A stretch of 64,000 bases of DNA, taken from assembly GCA_965262505.1 (NCBI GenBank), contig CBDHFM010000030.1:3968001-4032000 (forward strand), read 5' to 3'. Shown in pieces: positions 8,099-17,666 of the stretch (position 1 is the stretch's first letter; every line of letters starts with the position of its first letter). The position numbers and the translations under genes are program-made. The DNA comes from JACPPO01 sp965262505. Its GTDB lineage: Bacteria; Acidobacteriota; Vicinamibacteria; Vicinamibacterales; UBA2999. The notes under the pieces are model-generated. The model worked only from the letters and a program-made list of their open reading frames with translations. It did no database searches and was not told the DNA's origin.

Positions 8099-8584
8099 AT
8101 GGCGAAGGTCGTCGCGAAACGTGTGACAGCCGATATTAAAGGCGACTTCGTCGTCTTCTTGATCGGCATGCGAATCAACAGGCCATGGAAGCTCCACAAG
8201 TGGGTCCCCGTGTTCACGGCCATGCCGAGGATGATCCGCGAGCTCGAGGGGCGTCCCGAGTCGGGTTTCATCGGACACATCACGAGTCTCGGCGTGATCG
8301 TGCAGTACTGGCGCTCCTTCGAGCATCTTGAGGCGTATGCTTGAGACGCCGACCGCCTGCACTGGCCTGCCTGGGTCGACTTCAACACGCGCGTCGGCAG
8401 AAGTCGCGGAGACGTGGGCATCTGGCATGAAACCTACCGGGTGCGTGCCGGGGAATACGAGTGTATGTACAGCGGAATGCCACCCTTTGGCGTGGCGAAG
8501 GCCAGCTCGACAGTGGACGCGGTCGGTCAGTTCGAATCAGCTCGGGGTCGGCTCGAAGGCACAAAGGTGCCGGTCCAGGGATAG
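8099..8584 (+). pseudogene. DUF4188 (monooxygenase-like) gene with an in-frame TGA
   Basis: The frame encodes a protein of the DUF4188 type. The first 81 residues (MAKVVAKRVTADIKGDFVVF ... YWRSFEHLEAYA) are followed by TGA at 8342-8344. The same frame then continues for 79 more codons with the expected family end, including WPAWVDFNTRVG, GDVGIWHETYRV and MYSGMPPFG. There is no frameshift. A single C-to-T change of a CGA arginine codon would explain the stop. Members are heme-free dimeric alpha-beta barrel proteins of unclear function. The truncated product is unlikely to fold normally. Confidence 0.85.
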
Positions 8585-8592
8585 AGTCGTCC

Positions 8593-9657
8593 GTGCTGAA
8601 GAGGCCATCTGATGCGCCACCGGTGCACACGCGCCGCCCGCGATACGCAGGCGGCCACCCGCGCGGGTTCCACGACAAATACAAGGAACTGAACGCCGAG
8701 CGGTACGCGTCGGACGTGCAGAAGGTGCTGGCGTCCGGCAAGACGCCGGCGGGCACGCATCGACCGATCATGGTGGAGGAGGTCCTGGACTGCCTTCGAC
8801 CCAGGGCCGGAGACATTGCGGCGGACTGCACGCTCGGCGGCGGTGGTCATGCACGCGCGATCCTGGATCGCGTGCAGCCTGGCGGCCGCCTGATCGGACT
8901 CGACGTCGATCCGCTCGAGTTGCCGCGCACGGAGGCCCGCCTCCGCGCGGCCGGTTTCGGCCCCGACACGTTCGTCGCCCGCCACGGGAATTTCGCCGGG
9001 CTGCCGCAGGTGCTCGCGACCGAAGGACTCGCGACAGTGGACCTGATCCTCGCGGACCTTGGCGTGTCCTCGATGCAGCTCGACAATCTCGATCGCGGAT
9101 TCAGCTACAAAGAGCCTGGTCCTCTGGACATGCGGATGAATCCAGCGCGTGGTGAATCCGCGTCGCACATGCTGGCGCGCCTGAGCGAGGCACAGCTCGA
9201 GCGCCTGCTCACGGAGAACGCCGATGAACCGCACGCCCACCTCATTGCCGGGTTGCTGAAACAGCAGCCCCTCGAGACGACTCAAGCCGTCGATCGCCTG
9301 GTGCGCGCGGGGCTCGCGTCGGCGTTCCCGGCTCTGGCGAAGGCCGACCTGAAGATGTCCGTCCGCCGTACCCTCCAGGCGCTGCGCGTGGCGGTGAACG
9401 ACGAGCTCCCGGCTCTCGATTCGCTGCTGCGGACGCTGGCGCAGTGCCTCGCGCCCGGCGGGCGAGTCGCGGTGCTGACCTTTCACTCCGGCGAAGACCG
9501 GCGTGTGAAGAAGGCGTTCCAGGCGGGCTGCAGAGCGGGACTGTATTCCGCCGTGGCGGATACAGTCATTCGCCCCACGATGGAAGAAACCCGCGCGAAC
9601 CGGCGAGCCTCGTCCGCGAAGTTGCGCTGGGCTTCGCGGGCGTTGGACGGACCATGA
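8593..9657 (+). CDS. RsmH-like SAM-dependent methyltransferase
   Basis: The 354-residue product resembles RsmH, which N4-methylates C1402 of 16S rRNA. Conserved parts are HRPIMVEEVLDCL, the SAM loop DCTLGGGGHA, the glycine/asparagine block DLGVSSMQLDN with GFSYKEPGPLDMRMN, and FHSGEDRRVKKAF. The last motif reads HSLEDR in classical RsmH, so this copy deviates. It also has an N-terminal extension (RRPRYAGGHPRGFHDKYKEL), and it is not in a cell-division/wall cluster. I read it as a paralogue of RsmH; the target is unproven. The GTG at 8593 is chosen because it follows the pseudogene stop by 8 bp. It overlaps the next gene by ATGA. Confidence 0.8.
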   Translation: MLKRPSDAPPVHTRRPRYAGGHPRGFHDKYKELNAERYASDVQKVLASGKTPAGTHRPIMVEEVLDCLRPRAGDIAADCTLGGGGHARAILDRVQPGGRLIGLDVDPLELPRTEARLRAAGFGPDTFVARHGNFAGLPQVLATEGLATVDLILADLGVSSMQLDNLDRGFSYKEPGPLDMRMNPARGESASHMLARLSEAQLERLLTENADEPHAHLIAGLLKQQPLETTQAVDRLVRAGLASAFPALAKADLKMSVRRTLQALRVAVNDELPALDSLLRTLAQCLAPGGRVAVLTFHSGEDRRVKKAFQAGCRAGLYSAVADTVIRPTMEETRANRRASSAKLRWASRALDGP

Positions 9658-10289
9658 CACACACGATTCGGCTTGCCGACCAAGACGACGCGGCCGCGGT
9701 CGCCGGGATCTACGGGCCGTCTTGCGAATCAACAGCCGTGTCTTTCGAGTACGCTCCGCCTTCAGCGGAGGAAATGGCGAGCCGCATGCGAGCCGTCACG
9801 GCCCAGTTCCCGTGGTTGGTTCTGGACGACGACGGAGTCGTTGCCGGGTACGCGTATGCGACCCGCCATCGGGAGCGCGCTGCGTACGGCTGGTCGGTCG
9901 ATACGGCGGTGTACGTCAGTCCGAGTCATCGCCGCCGCGGCGTCGGCCGCGCGCTGTACGCCACGTTGTTCGAGCTGCTTCGGCTGCAGGGCTACCTCAA
10001 GGCCTATGCTGGCGTGACGCTTCCCAACAGTGCGAGCACCGGCTTGCATGAAGCCGTTGGGTTCACGTTGGTTGGCGTGTACCAGGGCGTCGGGTACAAA
10101 CACGGTGTCTGGCACGATGTGGCGTGGTATCACATTGCCTTGCAGCCGGAGCGATTGAATCCGGAGCCACCGGTACCCGTGTCGGCACTTGCAGAATCTC
10201 CAAGCTGGGCCGAGGCGGCGGCGCAAGGCCTGAAGCACTATCGGCCCTCGAGCGGCACAAAGAAGGGAGGAGGAAATGGGTCAACCTGA
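9654..10289 (+). CDS. GNAT N-acetyltransferase, phosphinothricin acetyltransferase-like
   Basis: This is a 211-residue GNAT-fold enzyme. The acetyl-CoA loop SHRRRGVGRALYATLFELL is canonical. The downstream run AGVTLPNSASTGLHEAVGF, then GVYQGVGYKHGVWHDVAWYH, marks the Pat/Bar/MddA subgroup, which acetylates phosphinothricin or methionine sulfoximine-like amino acids. About 30 residues after the domain are proline- and serine-rich and not part of the fold. The start overlaps the methyltransferase stop as ATGA, and the 3' end overlaps the next gene by 14 bp, so all three are probably co-translated. Confidence 0.85.
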   Translation: MTHTIRLADQDDAAAVAGIYGPSCESTAVSFEYAPPSAEEMASRMRAVTAQFPWLVLDDDGVVAGYAYATRHRERAAYGWSVDTAVYVSPSHRRRGVGRALYATLFELLRLQGYLKAYAGVTLPNSASTGLHEAVGFTLVGVYQGVGYKHGVWHDVAWYHIALQPERLNPEPPVPVSALAESPSWAEAAAQGLKHYRPSSGTKKGGGNGST

Positions 10290-11670
10290 GTCTAGTTCCC
10301 GGTCACGTACCTTCGCGCTCGTCCTCGCTTCCGTCGTACTGCTTCTCACGTTCCTCGTTGCTCCCCTGTGGAACGGAGCGGGTGCGCCTTCATCCGGTCT
10401 GCGTGCGTCGCGCACTGGTTTTCGCGCGAGCCGAGCGCTCACCGATGCGTACATGGAGGCGCTGTGCAGGCCGCCGTACGATACGGAAACAGTGCGATGG
10501 GACACCCGGCCGTTCGAGAAGTCCGAGCTGGTAGACACCCTCAGCTCGACGGCGGGAGGCGGGATCGTGCGTGAGACCAGAAGCCTGTATTTCGAAGCGC
10601 TCCGACGGGTTCCCACCAACGAGGATTGTGTCGCCGTGCGGGACCCGGTGGACCGCGGGCTTGACATCGAGGACACAACGCGTCGGTTCGCCGCTTCGCC
10701 CGAAGCGCGGCGCGTGGCTAGTGTGCGGCAGATCTTCGTCGAGACGTTCGGCCGAGATCCGGGTGGCTGGGACGATTCAAGTCTGCGTCGCTGGGTTGAC
10801 AGCGTGTTCACCCTCGCCGAGATCAAAAGTCGGCTGCGCGCTCAACGGCCAATGGTCGGCGCTCACTACTTCACTTGGTACCGGACGGATCTAGACGGCT
10901 GGGGCAACAACTTGACGGGTATTCTGACCGACGCCCCAAAGCCGGCGCTCGGCTGGTACGCATCAGATGATCCGGCCGTTATGGAGACACACATTACACA
11001 AATGGCCGGCGTCGGCCTTGACTTTGTCTTCGTTCACGTCATCGCTCAGTCACCGGCAAGCTGGAACGACGCCCGCACATTCTTCCGCCGCTTGGCCGGT
11101 CGTAATTTGCGTGCCGCTGTGATGCTGGACGGCCTCTCTGCCGAAACGGGGGCGGTGCAGGCGCAGTGGGTCGAGGAGGCGAAAGCCGCGTTTGCCGATC
11201 ACGCCAACTACTTCAATTTCCACGGCCAGCCCTTGATCATGCTTTTTTCGGGTCGTCTGGATTTCGCAGTGCCGGGAGTTCTGCTGCGCAATGTCTACTG
11301 GACTGATCGCTACGATCCGGGCAGCAATACGTTCAACGCCGGCTTTCGCCTGCACCCGCGCGATTGGCCGTTCTGGTCGGCCAGCCCTCAACCGCTCGTC
11401 AACGGCGTTGTTCCAGTTGTTCCGGGTTATGTCGACAGCCACCTCGGGCGCCCGAGGTCCATGGAGCACCCGCGCGAGAATGGGCAGATGTACGACGACC
11501 AGTGGCGGCGGGCGCTTGAGCTGCGCCCCGAACTCATCATCATCTACAGTTGGAACGAGCACTTCGAACGGACAGCGATCGAGCCGACCGAAGCCTGGGG
11601 GGACCAGTACCTTCAGCAGACAGCCTGCTACGTCGAGCACGCGCATCGCGGAACCGTCGGAGTCTGTTAG
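10276..11670 (+). CDS. Secreted GH99/GH71-like (endomannosidase-type) protein
   Basis: A 464-residue protein is preceded by a strong GGAGG site. Residues 13-33 form a hydrophobic signal or anchor (FALVLASVVLLLTFLVAPL), so the bulk is outside the cytoplasm. An N-terminal helical domain of about 170 residues leads into a TIM barrel that starts MVGAHYFTWYRTDLDGWGNN and has HITQMAGVGLDFVFVHV and YSWNEHFERTAIEPT. That pattern belongs to the GH99-like family linked to polysaccharide processing. The exact glycan is unknown. The N-terminal domain is unfamiliar to me. Confidence 0.65.
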   Translation: MGQPESSSRSRTFALVLASVVLLLTFLVAPLWNGAGAPSSGLRASRTGFRASRALTDAYMEALCRPPYDTETVRWDTRPFEKSELVDTLSSTAGGGIVRETRSLYFEALRRVPTNEDCVAVRDPVDRGLDIEDTTRRFAASPEARRVASVRQIFVETFGRDPGGWDDSSLRRWVDSVFTLAEIKSRLRAQRPMVGAHYFTWYRTDLDGWGNNLTGILTDAPKPALGWYASDDPAVMETHITQMAGVGLDFVFVHVIAQSPASWNDARTFFRRLAGRNLRAAVMLDGLSAETGAVQAQWVEEAKAAFADHANYFNFHGQPLIMLFSGRLDFAVPGVLLRNVYWTDRYDPGSNTFNAGFRLHPRDWPFWSASPQPLVNGVVPVVPGYVDSHLGRPRSMEHPRENGQMYDDQWRRALELRPELIIIYSWNEHFERTAIEPTEAWGDQYLQQTACYVEHAHRGTVGVC

Positions 11671-11799
11671 TCAATTGTAGCGCACCGGATCAAGACCTCT
11701 GGCGTCCTTCGGTCCCTCGCGTTCAGTGGCGAACCTGTTTCGCAGTCGATTTTGCGATTCGAGCGAAAGGCCACTGTTTCGTTTTCGCATTGCATGGCA

Positions 11800-13194
11800 T
11801 TACCATCCGCGCTCGCGCAGCACCTCCTCCAGCGCCGCGGCCGCGATCGCATGCCCTCCAGCGCTCCAGTGCGTGTCGTTCGGCGGGTGCGTCAACCGGC
11901 CCTGCCGGACGCTGTGCTTGAACCGATCCGTCAGGTCCACGCAGGGGACCGAGGCCGCCGCGCAAAAGTCCTGGAAGCGGTCCGGAAGCAGGTGCCACAC
12001 GTCCCAGCGCTCCATAGGACTGCCCTCCGGGATCTCGATCACATCCCGGAATACGCGGTACTTGATCGGCACGTAGAGGAACACGAGCTCGATGCCCCGC
12101 TCGCGGGCGAATGCGAGCCCATCCTCGAAGGTGGCCCGGGTGATCGCCCAGCGCTCCTCCTCGTAATCGGTCCACGGGGACTCGGCGTAGTCGAAGAAAT
12201 AGACCGGCTGCGCGCGTCCTTCTGGCCCAGGCAGGCGCGCCCAATAGGGGGGCTCCGGGTTCGGGATGAGTGGATGGCTCCAGCGGCGGATCCGTTGAAA
12301 GGCATTGAGGACAAAAGAACGTCTGTCCCATCCGTGATTTCGGGTCAGACCTTCGGCGTGCGGCGTCGCGTCCTCTTGACTCGGGGGCCCCGCGATCAAG
12401 GCGTTTTCGAACGTCTGATCGTCGTACAGGTCATTCCCCTCGAAAAAGAACCAGGCGACCACGGCGGGGCGGCGGCGCAGGGCGTCGCTCTTGAGCACAC
12501 GCAGCTCCTGTAGCGTCCCATAGCCCGCCACTCCGAGGTTGGCGACCGGACGGCCCAGCCGTGCACCCAGCCGCGCGGCCGCGGTCTGCTCGTCCGAGAC
12601 GTACCAGCCCTCGACATACGAATCGCCGAGGAGCACGACGTCCGCCTGCTCCATGTCCGAGGCGTTTCGGTATCCCCACCGGTCGTAAGTAAAGGTGATT
12701 GGTCGGCTGAGGGAGCGGGGAAGCCCGTACGCGTCTTCGATGTCGCTGGGGGGCCGCCCAGACCACTGAAGACCAGGAATCCGCCGGAAGACCAGCTCTT
12801 CATCGAGGACGAAGGCCGACTGGTAGGCGAAACCCTCTCCTGACAGGCTTCTGAAGAGGAGCGTCCAGTGCGTCCACCGGAGCATGGCCGGCAGCTCCAG
12901 GATTACCAGTATCGCCAGCGCGGCGATCGTCGCCGCCAACGCGCGCAGGAACACATGCCGGGGACGGCGGCTCGCCACGATCGCGCAGATCCAGACGCCC
13001 GCGTAAGTGCCGATAAGAGTCGCGCCGAGCACAGGGTTGATCCAGGCCTCCTCGCCTGGCAGCACGCCCCGTGGGAGTAGCGCCAGGTACACCCACGGCA
13101 GGGCCGTGGCGGTCAGGACGGCTGCGCCCCGGAGCACCCGGCGGCGGGCCGTCGTGCCAGGAGGATGACTCGTGGCGGACACGGACGCCATCAT
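11800..13194 (-). CDS. Membrane-anchored SGNH/GDSL-type hydrolase (acyl esterase or O-acetyltransferase-like)
   Basis: The 464-residue protein has hydrophobic segments at about 23-42, 56-74 and 84-104, then an extracytoplasmic SGNH domain. The nucleophile motif VLLGDSYVEGWYV puts Ser at residue 192; NDTHWSAGGH places the Asp-His pair at 440 and 442. This arrangement resembles AlgJ/AlgX-type proteins that acetylate or deacetylate exopolysaccharides; the substrate is inferred. I use the ATG at 13194. It lies only 3 bp from the terminal repeat of an IS630 element, so the original promoter or start may have been displaced. It is convergent with the GH99-like gene. Confidence 0.7.
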   Translation of the reverse strand: MMASVSATSHPPGTTARRRVLRGAAVLTATALPWVYLALLPRGVLPGEEAWINPVLGATLIGTYAGVWICAIVASRRPRHVFLRALAATIAALAILVILELPAMLRWTHWTLLFRSLSGEGFAYQSAFVLDEELVFRRIPGLQWSGRPPSDIEDAYGLPRSLSRPITFTYDRWGYRNASDMEQADVVLLGDSYVEGWYVSDEQTAAARLGARLGRPVANLGVAGYGTLQELRVLKSDALRRRPAVVAWFFFEGNDLYDDQTFENALIAGPPSQEDATPHAEGLTRNHGWDRRSFVLNAFQRIRRWSHPLIPNPEPPYWARLPGPEGRAQPVYFFDYAESPWTDYEEERWAITRATFEDGLAFARERGIELVFLYVPIKYRVFRDVIEIPEGSPMERWDVWHLLPDRFQDFCAAASVPCVDLTDRFKHSVRQGRLTHPPNDTHWSAGGHAIAAAALEEVLRERGW

Positions 13195-13196
13195 AT

Positions 13197-14224
13197 TAAA
13201 GCGCTTTTCATGACCGTGTGGCGGCCGCGTACCCGCAGTGCCGAACATAGTTGCGGCATTCGTCAGGGCTGAAGTGCGCCAAGCACTCGCCGAGGAACGG
13301 CCAGAGCGTCTCGGTGCTGCGACAGCGAGCGGTGCGAACGAGGGCCTTGAGCTTCGCGAAGCAGAGCTCGATGGGATTGAGGTCCGGGCTGTAGGGTGGC
13401 AAGTACCAGAGGGTGGCCCCGGCGGCCTGGATGGCGCGTTGGATGCCGGCGACCTTGTGGGCCCCGAGATTGTCGGCAATGACGATGTCGCCGGGCTGCA
13501 GGGTCGGCACCAGGATCTGTTCGATGTAGGCGCGGAAGCTCTCGCCATCGATCGCGCCGTCGAAGACCCCCGGTGCGGTCAGCCCCGTGACCCGCAACGC
13601 GGCGAGAAACGTGCTGGTCTGCCAGCGCCCGCAGGGGGCGTGGTCGTGGACGCGCGCGCCGCGCGGTGCCCGGCCGTACCGCCGAAGCAGATTGGTGGTG
13701 ATGCCGGTTTCGTCCAGAAACACGAGGTGGGCGACATCCCAGGTCGGCGCCGCCGCGTGCCACGCGACCCGCGCGGCCGCGACGTCAGGCCGATCGTGTT
13801 CGGACGGGCGGACCGTGTTTTTTAACGGTCAGGCCGAGGGCCCGCACGGCGCGCCAGACCGTCGGCACACTCGCGGGCGTGGCGAGGGCGTCCTTCAGCT
13901 CAGCCAGCGTGCGATCCGGGTGCGCCGCAATCAGCGCGGCCAAGGTGTGTAGGTGCGGCTCAAGCATGCAGCGCCGTCCATGTCGCTGGACGCGAGGCGC
14001 CACCTCGCCCGTGTCGCGCCGCCGCTGTTTCAGTAGCCGCACCCACGACCCGCTCACGCGGTACTTCGCCGCCACCTCGGCCGCCTTCATCCCGGCATCG
14101 CTGTCGAGGAGCGCCCGCTCTCGCAGATCCATCGAATAGGCACGCATCGGGCCTCCTGCATCGGTGCGCGCAGAAGTACCACGACCGCCCCAGGTAGTAC
14201 AAGGCCTATTTGAAAAGCGCTTTA
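13197..14224 (-). mobile_element. IS630-family insertion sequence
   Basis: The 1,028-bp element has perfect 14-bp terminal inverted repeats, TAAAGCGCTTTTCA at 13197-13210 and TGAAAAGCGCTTTA at 14211-14224. The terminal TA pairs are the TA target duplication typical of this family. It carries one transposase read from two frames. The element sits directly upstream of the SGNH hydrolase start. Confidence 0.95.
13208..14147 (-). CDS. IS630 transposase, two frames joined by a probable -1 frameshift
   Basis: The first frame starts at ATG 14147 (MRAYSMDLRERALLDSD) and encodes helix-turn-helix DNA-binding domains, ending after LTVKK. The second frame supplies the DDE nuclease: residues VFLDETGITTNL, IVIADNLGAHK and LPPYSPDLNPIELCFAKLK carry the three acidic residues. 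At + strand 13818-13823 a run of six T (six A in the mRNA) lies at the junction. Slipping back one base there gives LTVKKNTVRPSEHDRPDV, the normal family linker. The transposase therefore looks intact if frameshifting occurs. Confidence 0.9.
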
Positions 14225-14430
14225 GCCTGAGCATTCCAAGCAACCGGCTCAGCTAGAACCCAGTCCGTCCCCTGAATCGACTCATCTGCAGCCGTCTGCT
14301 TTCAGGCGTCCCTGCACGCCGCCCTCGAAGACGGCTTTCACGCAGACGCCGCCAGTGCGGGCCGCCTCACACACGCTCGTCACGAAGTCGCTTGACGAAA
14401 TTGGATTCAACATTCGCGGCGAACTCCTGA

Positions 14431-16344
14431 TCACACGTCGATGAGGCGGTGCCGGCGTAGGAAGTCGATGACCATGGCGGCGGCCGCGTCGGGAGCGGTG
14501 ACGCGCGTGTCGATCGTCAACTCCGGCGCCGGAGGTTCCTCGTAGGGGGCCGACACGCCGGTGAACTGGTTGAGCTGGCCTTTGGAGGCCCGCGCATACA
14601 GGCCCTTCGGATCGCGCGCCCGGCAGGTCTCGACGTCGGCCTGGACGAAGACCTCGACAAAACGACCCTCGGGCATGAGGTCCCGGACGCGGGCACGGGC
14701 GGCCGCGTATGGCGATACGAACGCGCACAAGACAATCGCGCCCTGCTCGAAGAACAGATGGGCGACCTGGCCGGCGCGGCGGATGTTCTCCGCGCGGTCG
14801 TCCGGAGAGAATCCGAGGTCTCCGCATAGTCCGTGGCGGAGGTGATCCCCGTCGAGAAGCATCGTGCGACAGCCCTGCTCGAACAGGCGCCGTTCCACGG
14901 CTCTGGCGATGGTGGTCTTACCGGCGCCCGACATCCCCGTGAGCCAGATTACCGTTGCCCTGTGCCCCTGCCTCGTCTCCCTGGCCTCGCGCGGGATGTT
15001 CCACCCCTCCCAGGTCACCCCCGCCGATACCGTGGTGGCGGTGGCGGTCGGTGCATTCATCGCCGCCACGTCCGCGGCATCGTGCGTCTCTCCGCGAATC
15101 ATCCCCGCAGCGACGGTGGCGTTGGTCTGAGGATCGATCAGGACGAAGCAGCCTGTGGCCGAATTGAGACGATACGAATCGAAGAAGATCGGGTCGGCGG
15201 TGGCGATCTCCACGCGTCCGATCTCGTTCATTGCCAGCGTCGGCGCCGGATCGCGGTGCAGCGTGTCCACGTTTACTCGGTATTCGACGCCCTTGACGAC
15301 AGCCTGGACCCGTCTGGTGGTGTGCGCCAGCAAATAGGGTCCGCCCACGACCAGATCTGTGGCGTCCATCCAGCACAGGTAAGCGTCGAGCCGGCGCGCC
15401 AACATAGGGAGGTTCTTGCGCCGTACGACCATGTCCCCGCGCGAGACGTCGAGCTCGTCGGTCGTGGTCAGCACGACCGCCTCGCCGACGTCGGCCTGGG
15501 CCCGCGGCCCGTCGAAGGTCTCGATGGCTTTGATGCGCGTGGTCAGGCCAGACGGCAACACAACGACATCGTCGCCCGCCCTTACCGATCCCGAGACGGT
15601 CGTGCCGGCGTAACCCCGAAACGCCTGATTCGGACGAATGACGTATTGCACCGGGAAGCGGAAGTCGATGCTATTGGCGCGCGCGCCAACGGTGACCGTT
15701 TCCAGCTTGTTGAGGAGCGGCCCGCCCTGATACCAGGGCATTCGGGCTGACGGCTCGACGACGTTGTCGCCCTCGAGTGCCGAGATCGGAATGTAGGTGA
15801 TGTCCTTGACGACGAGCCTGGCGGCAAACTCGCCGAACTCTCGAACGATGTCATCGTAGAGCGATTCGGCATAGCCCACGAGGTCCATCTTGTTCACCGC
15901 GACGATCATGTGGGGAATGCCGAGCAGGGACGTTATGAAGGCGTGCCGCTTGGACTGGGTGAGCACGCCCTTGGTGGCATCCACGAGTACCACCGCCAAG
16001 TCTGCCGTTGACGCGCCCGTGACCATGTTGCGGGTGTACTGCACGTGTCCCGGCGTGTCGGCGATGATGAACTTGCGTCGAGGGGTGGCGAAGTACCGAT
16101 ATGCCACGTCGATGGTGATCTTCTGGTCACGCTCGGCGCGCAGTCCATCGGTGAGTAGGGCGAGGTTCATCCGGTCCTCGCCGAGCTTGCGGCTGGCGCC
16201 CTCGACGGCCTCGAGTTGATCCTCGAAGATCGACTTGGTGTCGTAGAGCAATCGGCCGATGAGCGTGCTCTTGCCATCGTCCACGTTGCCGGCCGTAGCA
16301 AAACGGAGCAGGTCCATCGGCGTCGATCCGGTCTCTCCGTGCAT
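14431..16344 (-). CDS. cysN/cysC: Bifunctional sulfate adenylyltransferase subunit 1 / adenylylsulfate kinase
   Basis: This 637-residue fusion couples the GTPase subunit of ATP sulfurylase to APS kinase, as in NodQ. The GTPase half shows GNVDDGKS (19-26), DTPGH near 96 and NKMD near 151, followed by EF-Tu-like beta-barrels. The kinase half starts with GMSGAGKT at residue 470 and contains LLDGDHLRHGL and the DPKGLYARA loop. Together with CysD it makes APS and then PAPS, for sulfate assimilation or sulfation. The ATG overlaps the cysD stop as ATGA, so translation is coupled. Confidence 0.95.
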   Translation of the reverse strand: MHGETGSTPMDLLRFATAGNVDDGKSTLIGRLLYDTKSIFEDQLEAVEGASRKLGEDRMNLALLTDGLRAERDQKITIDVAYRYFATPRRKFIIADTPGHVQYTRNMVTGASTADLAVVLVDATKGVLTQSKRHAFITSLLGIPHMIVAVNKMDLVGYAESLYDDIVREFGEFAARLVVKDITYIPISALEGDNVVEPSARMPWYQGGPLLNKLETVTVGARANSIDFRFPVQYVIRPNQAFRGYAGTTVSGSVRAGDDVVVLPSGLTTRIKAIETFDGPRAQADVGEAVVLTTTDELDVSRGDMVVRRKNLPMLARRLDAYLCWMDATDLVVGGPYLLAHTTRRVQAVVKGVEYRVNVDTLHRDPAPTLAMNEIGRVEIATADPIFFDSYRLNSATGCFVLIDPQTNATVAAGMIRGETHDAADVAAMNAPTATATTVSAGVTWEGWNIPREARETRQGHRATVIWLTGMSGAGKTTIARAVERRLFEQGCRTMLLDGDHLRHGLCGDLGFSPDDRAENIRRAGQVAHLFFEQGAIVLCAFVSPYAAARARVRDLMPEGRFVEVFVQADVETCRARDPKGLYARASKGQLNQFTGVSAPYEEPPAPELTIDTRVTAPDAAAAMVIDFLRRHRLIDV

Positions 16345-17214
16345 CAGAAATAGCCCTGGCGTTTACGGTCTTCCATCGCCGTGTCCGACCGCTTGTCGTC
16401 CGCGCGGCCGCCTCGCTCGGTGACGCGGGCGGCCCCGGTTTCCAGGATGATCTCTGCCACCGTCGAGGCGTGGGATTCCACGGCTCCTGTGCACGTGGCA
16501 TCTCCAACCGTGCGGAAACGCACCGTGCGCACCGACACCTGCTCGTCCGGCTCAATATGGATGTGCTCGGTCCTGGCGAGGAGCATGCCATCTCGGTGCA
16601 CGACTTCGCGCTGATGGGCGAAGTACAGACCCGGGAGCGGGATGTCCTCGGCGGCGATGTACTGCCAGATGTCGAGCTCCGTCCAGTTCGACAGCGGAAA
16701 TACGCGGAAATGCTCGCCGTGGTTTTTCCGCCCGTTGTAGAGGTTCCACAATTCCGGGCGCTGATTCTTCGGATCCCACTGGCCGAACACGTCGCGGTGT
16801 GAAAAGATGCGTTCCTTCGCTCTGGCCTTTTCCTCGTCCCGCCGCGCCCCGCCCACGGCCACATCCAGGCCGAGATCCTTGATGGCGTCGAGCAAGGTCA
16901 CGGTTTGCAGGGCGTTGCGGCTTGCGGACAGGCCGGTTTCCTCTCGGACCCGTCCCTGATCGATCGAATCCTGCACCTCCCGGACGAGGAGCGTGCAGTT
17001 CGTCTCTGTGGCAAAGCGGTCGCGAAAACGCAGCGTCTCTTGAAAGTTATGGCCTGTGTCGATGTGCAGCAGTGGAAACGGCACGCGAGCGGGTGCGAAG
17101 GCCTTGCGGGCCAGCCAGGCGACGACGATCGAGTCCTTGCCGCCGGAGAACAGGAGAGCAGGCCGTTCGAATTGGGCGGCCACTTCGCGAAGTACGAGGA
17201 TGCCTTCGTTTTCG
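16344..17214 (-). CDS. cysD: Sulfate adenylyltransferase subunit 2, 5' end removed by an insertion sequence
   Basis: Native CysD sequence begins at ENEGILVLREVAAQFERP and runs to the C-terminus, with the PP-loop SGGKDSIVV, HIDTGHNF, GGARRDEEKARAKERIFS and WTELDIWQYI motifs all present. Family members have roughly 15-20 more residues at the N-terminus; here they are replaced by the outer end of a truncated IS256 element at 17215. The frame stays open through that element, but no ATG, GTG or TTG lies near the junction. The gene has therefore lost its own start and promoter. It may be expressed as a longer fusion or not at all. CysD normally forms a complex with CysN. Confidence 0.85.
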
Positions 17215-17666
17215 GGGGATGTCCCGGCCGCTGTTGAAACTCGGCGGCGACTCGGGTGACATTCTAAGCGACGTGCTGCGCCTCCCTGGAGTCTCCGAGG
17301 CCGAGACGGTGATCTCGGGCGCGGAGGGCCGCGACGAGCTGCGGCATATCCGCATGTCCCTTCAGGCGCCGGAACCCTTTGGCTGCTTCGAGCACACCCG
17401 CGGCGACCCAGCGCAGCATCATCTGGCCGCCCCGCCAGCGCTTGACGTTGCGTTTGACGTGGCGGGTCCGGCTGATGAGGCTCTCGGCGGCGTTGGTGGT
17501 GGCCAGCGAGCGCTGGAGACGGGGAGCGAGGCCGAGCGTGAGCACGGTCACGGTCTCTTCGAGCCCTTCCCGCACACTGGCCGCCGCGCACGGATGTTCC
17601 CGGTCGAGGCGGCGGGCGAGGTTCCGTAGCAACCGCATCGCGGTCTTCACGTCCTCGTGCTGATAG
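17215..17666 (-). mobile_element. Truncated IS256-family element (one end only)
   Basis: These 452 bp are the same sequence as the outer left end of the complete element at 31137-32574. They start with the terminal repeat GGGGATGTCCC and include the last ~135 codons of the transposase (YQHEDVKTAMRLLRNLA to the stop). Identity stops at 17666, exactly where the next insertion sequence begins. The other two-thirds of the element is absent from the neighbourhood. Confidence 0.92.

Noticed and set aside
14282..14413. 43-codon minus-strand frame between IS630 and cysN/cysC
   Set aside because: The residues look protein-like (MLNPISSSDFVTSVCEAART) but there is no clear ribosome-binding site and no family; it could be a remnant. 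Not enough to call.
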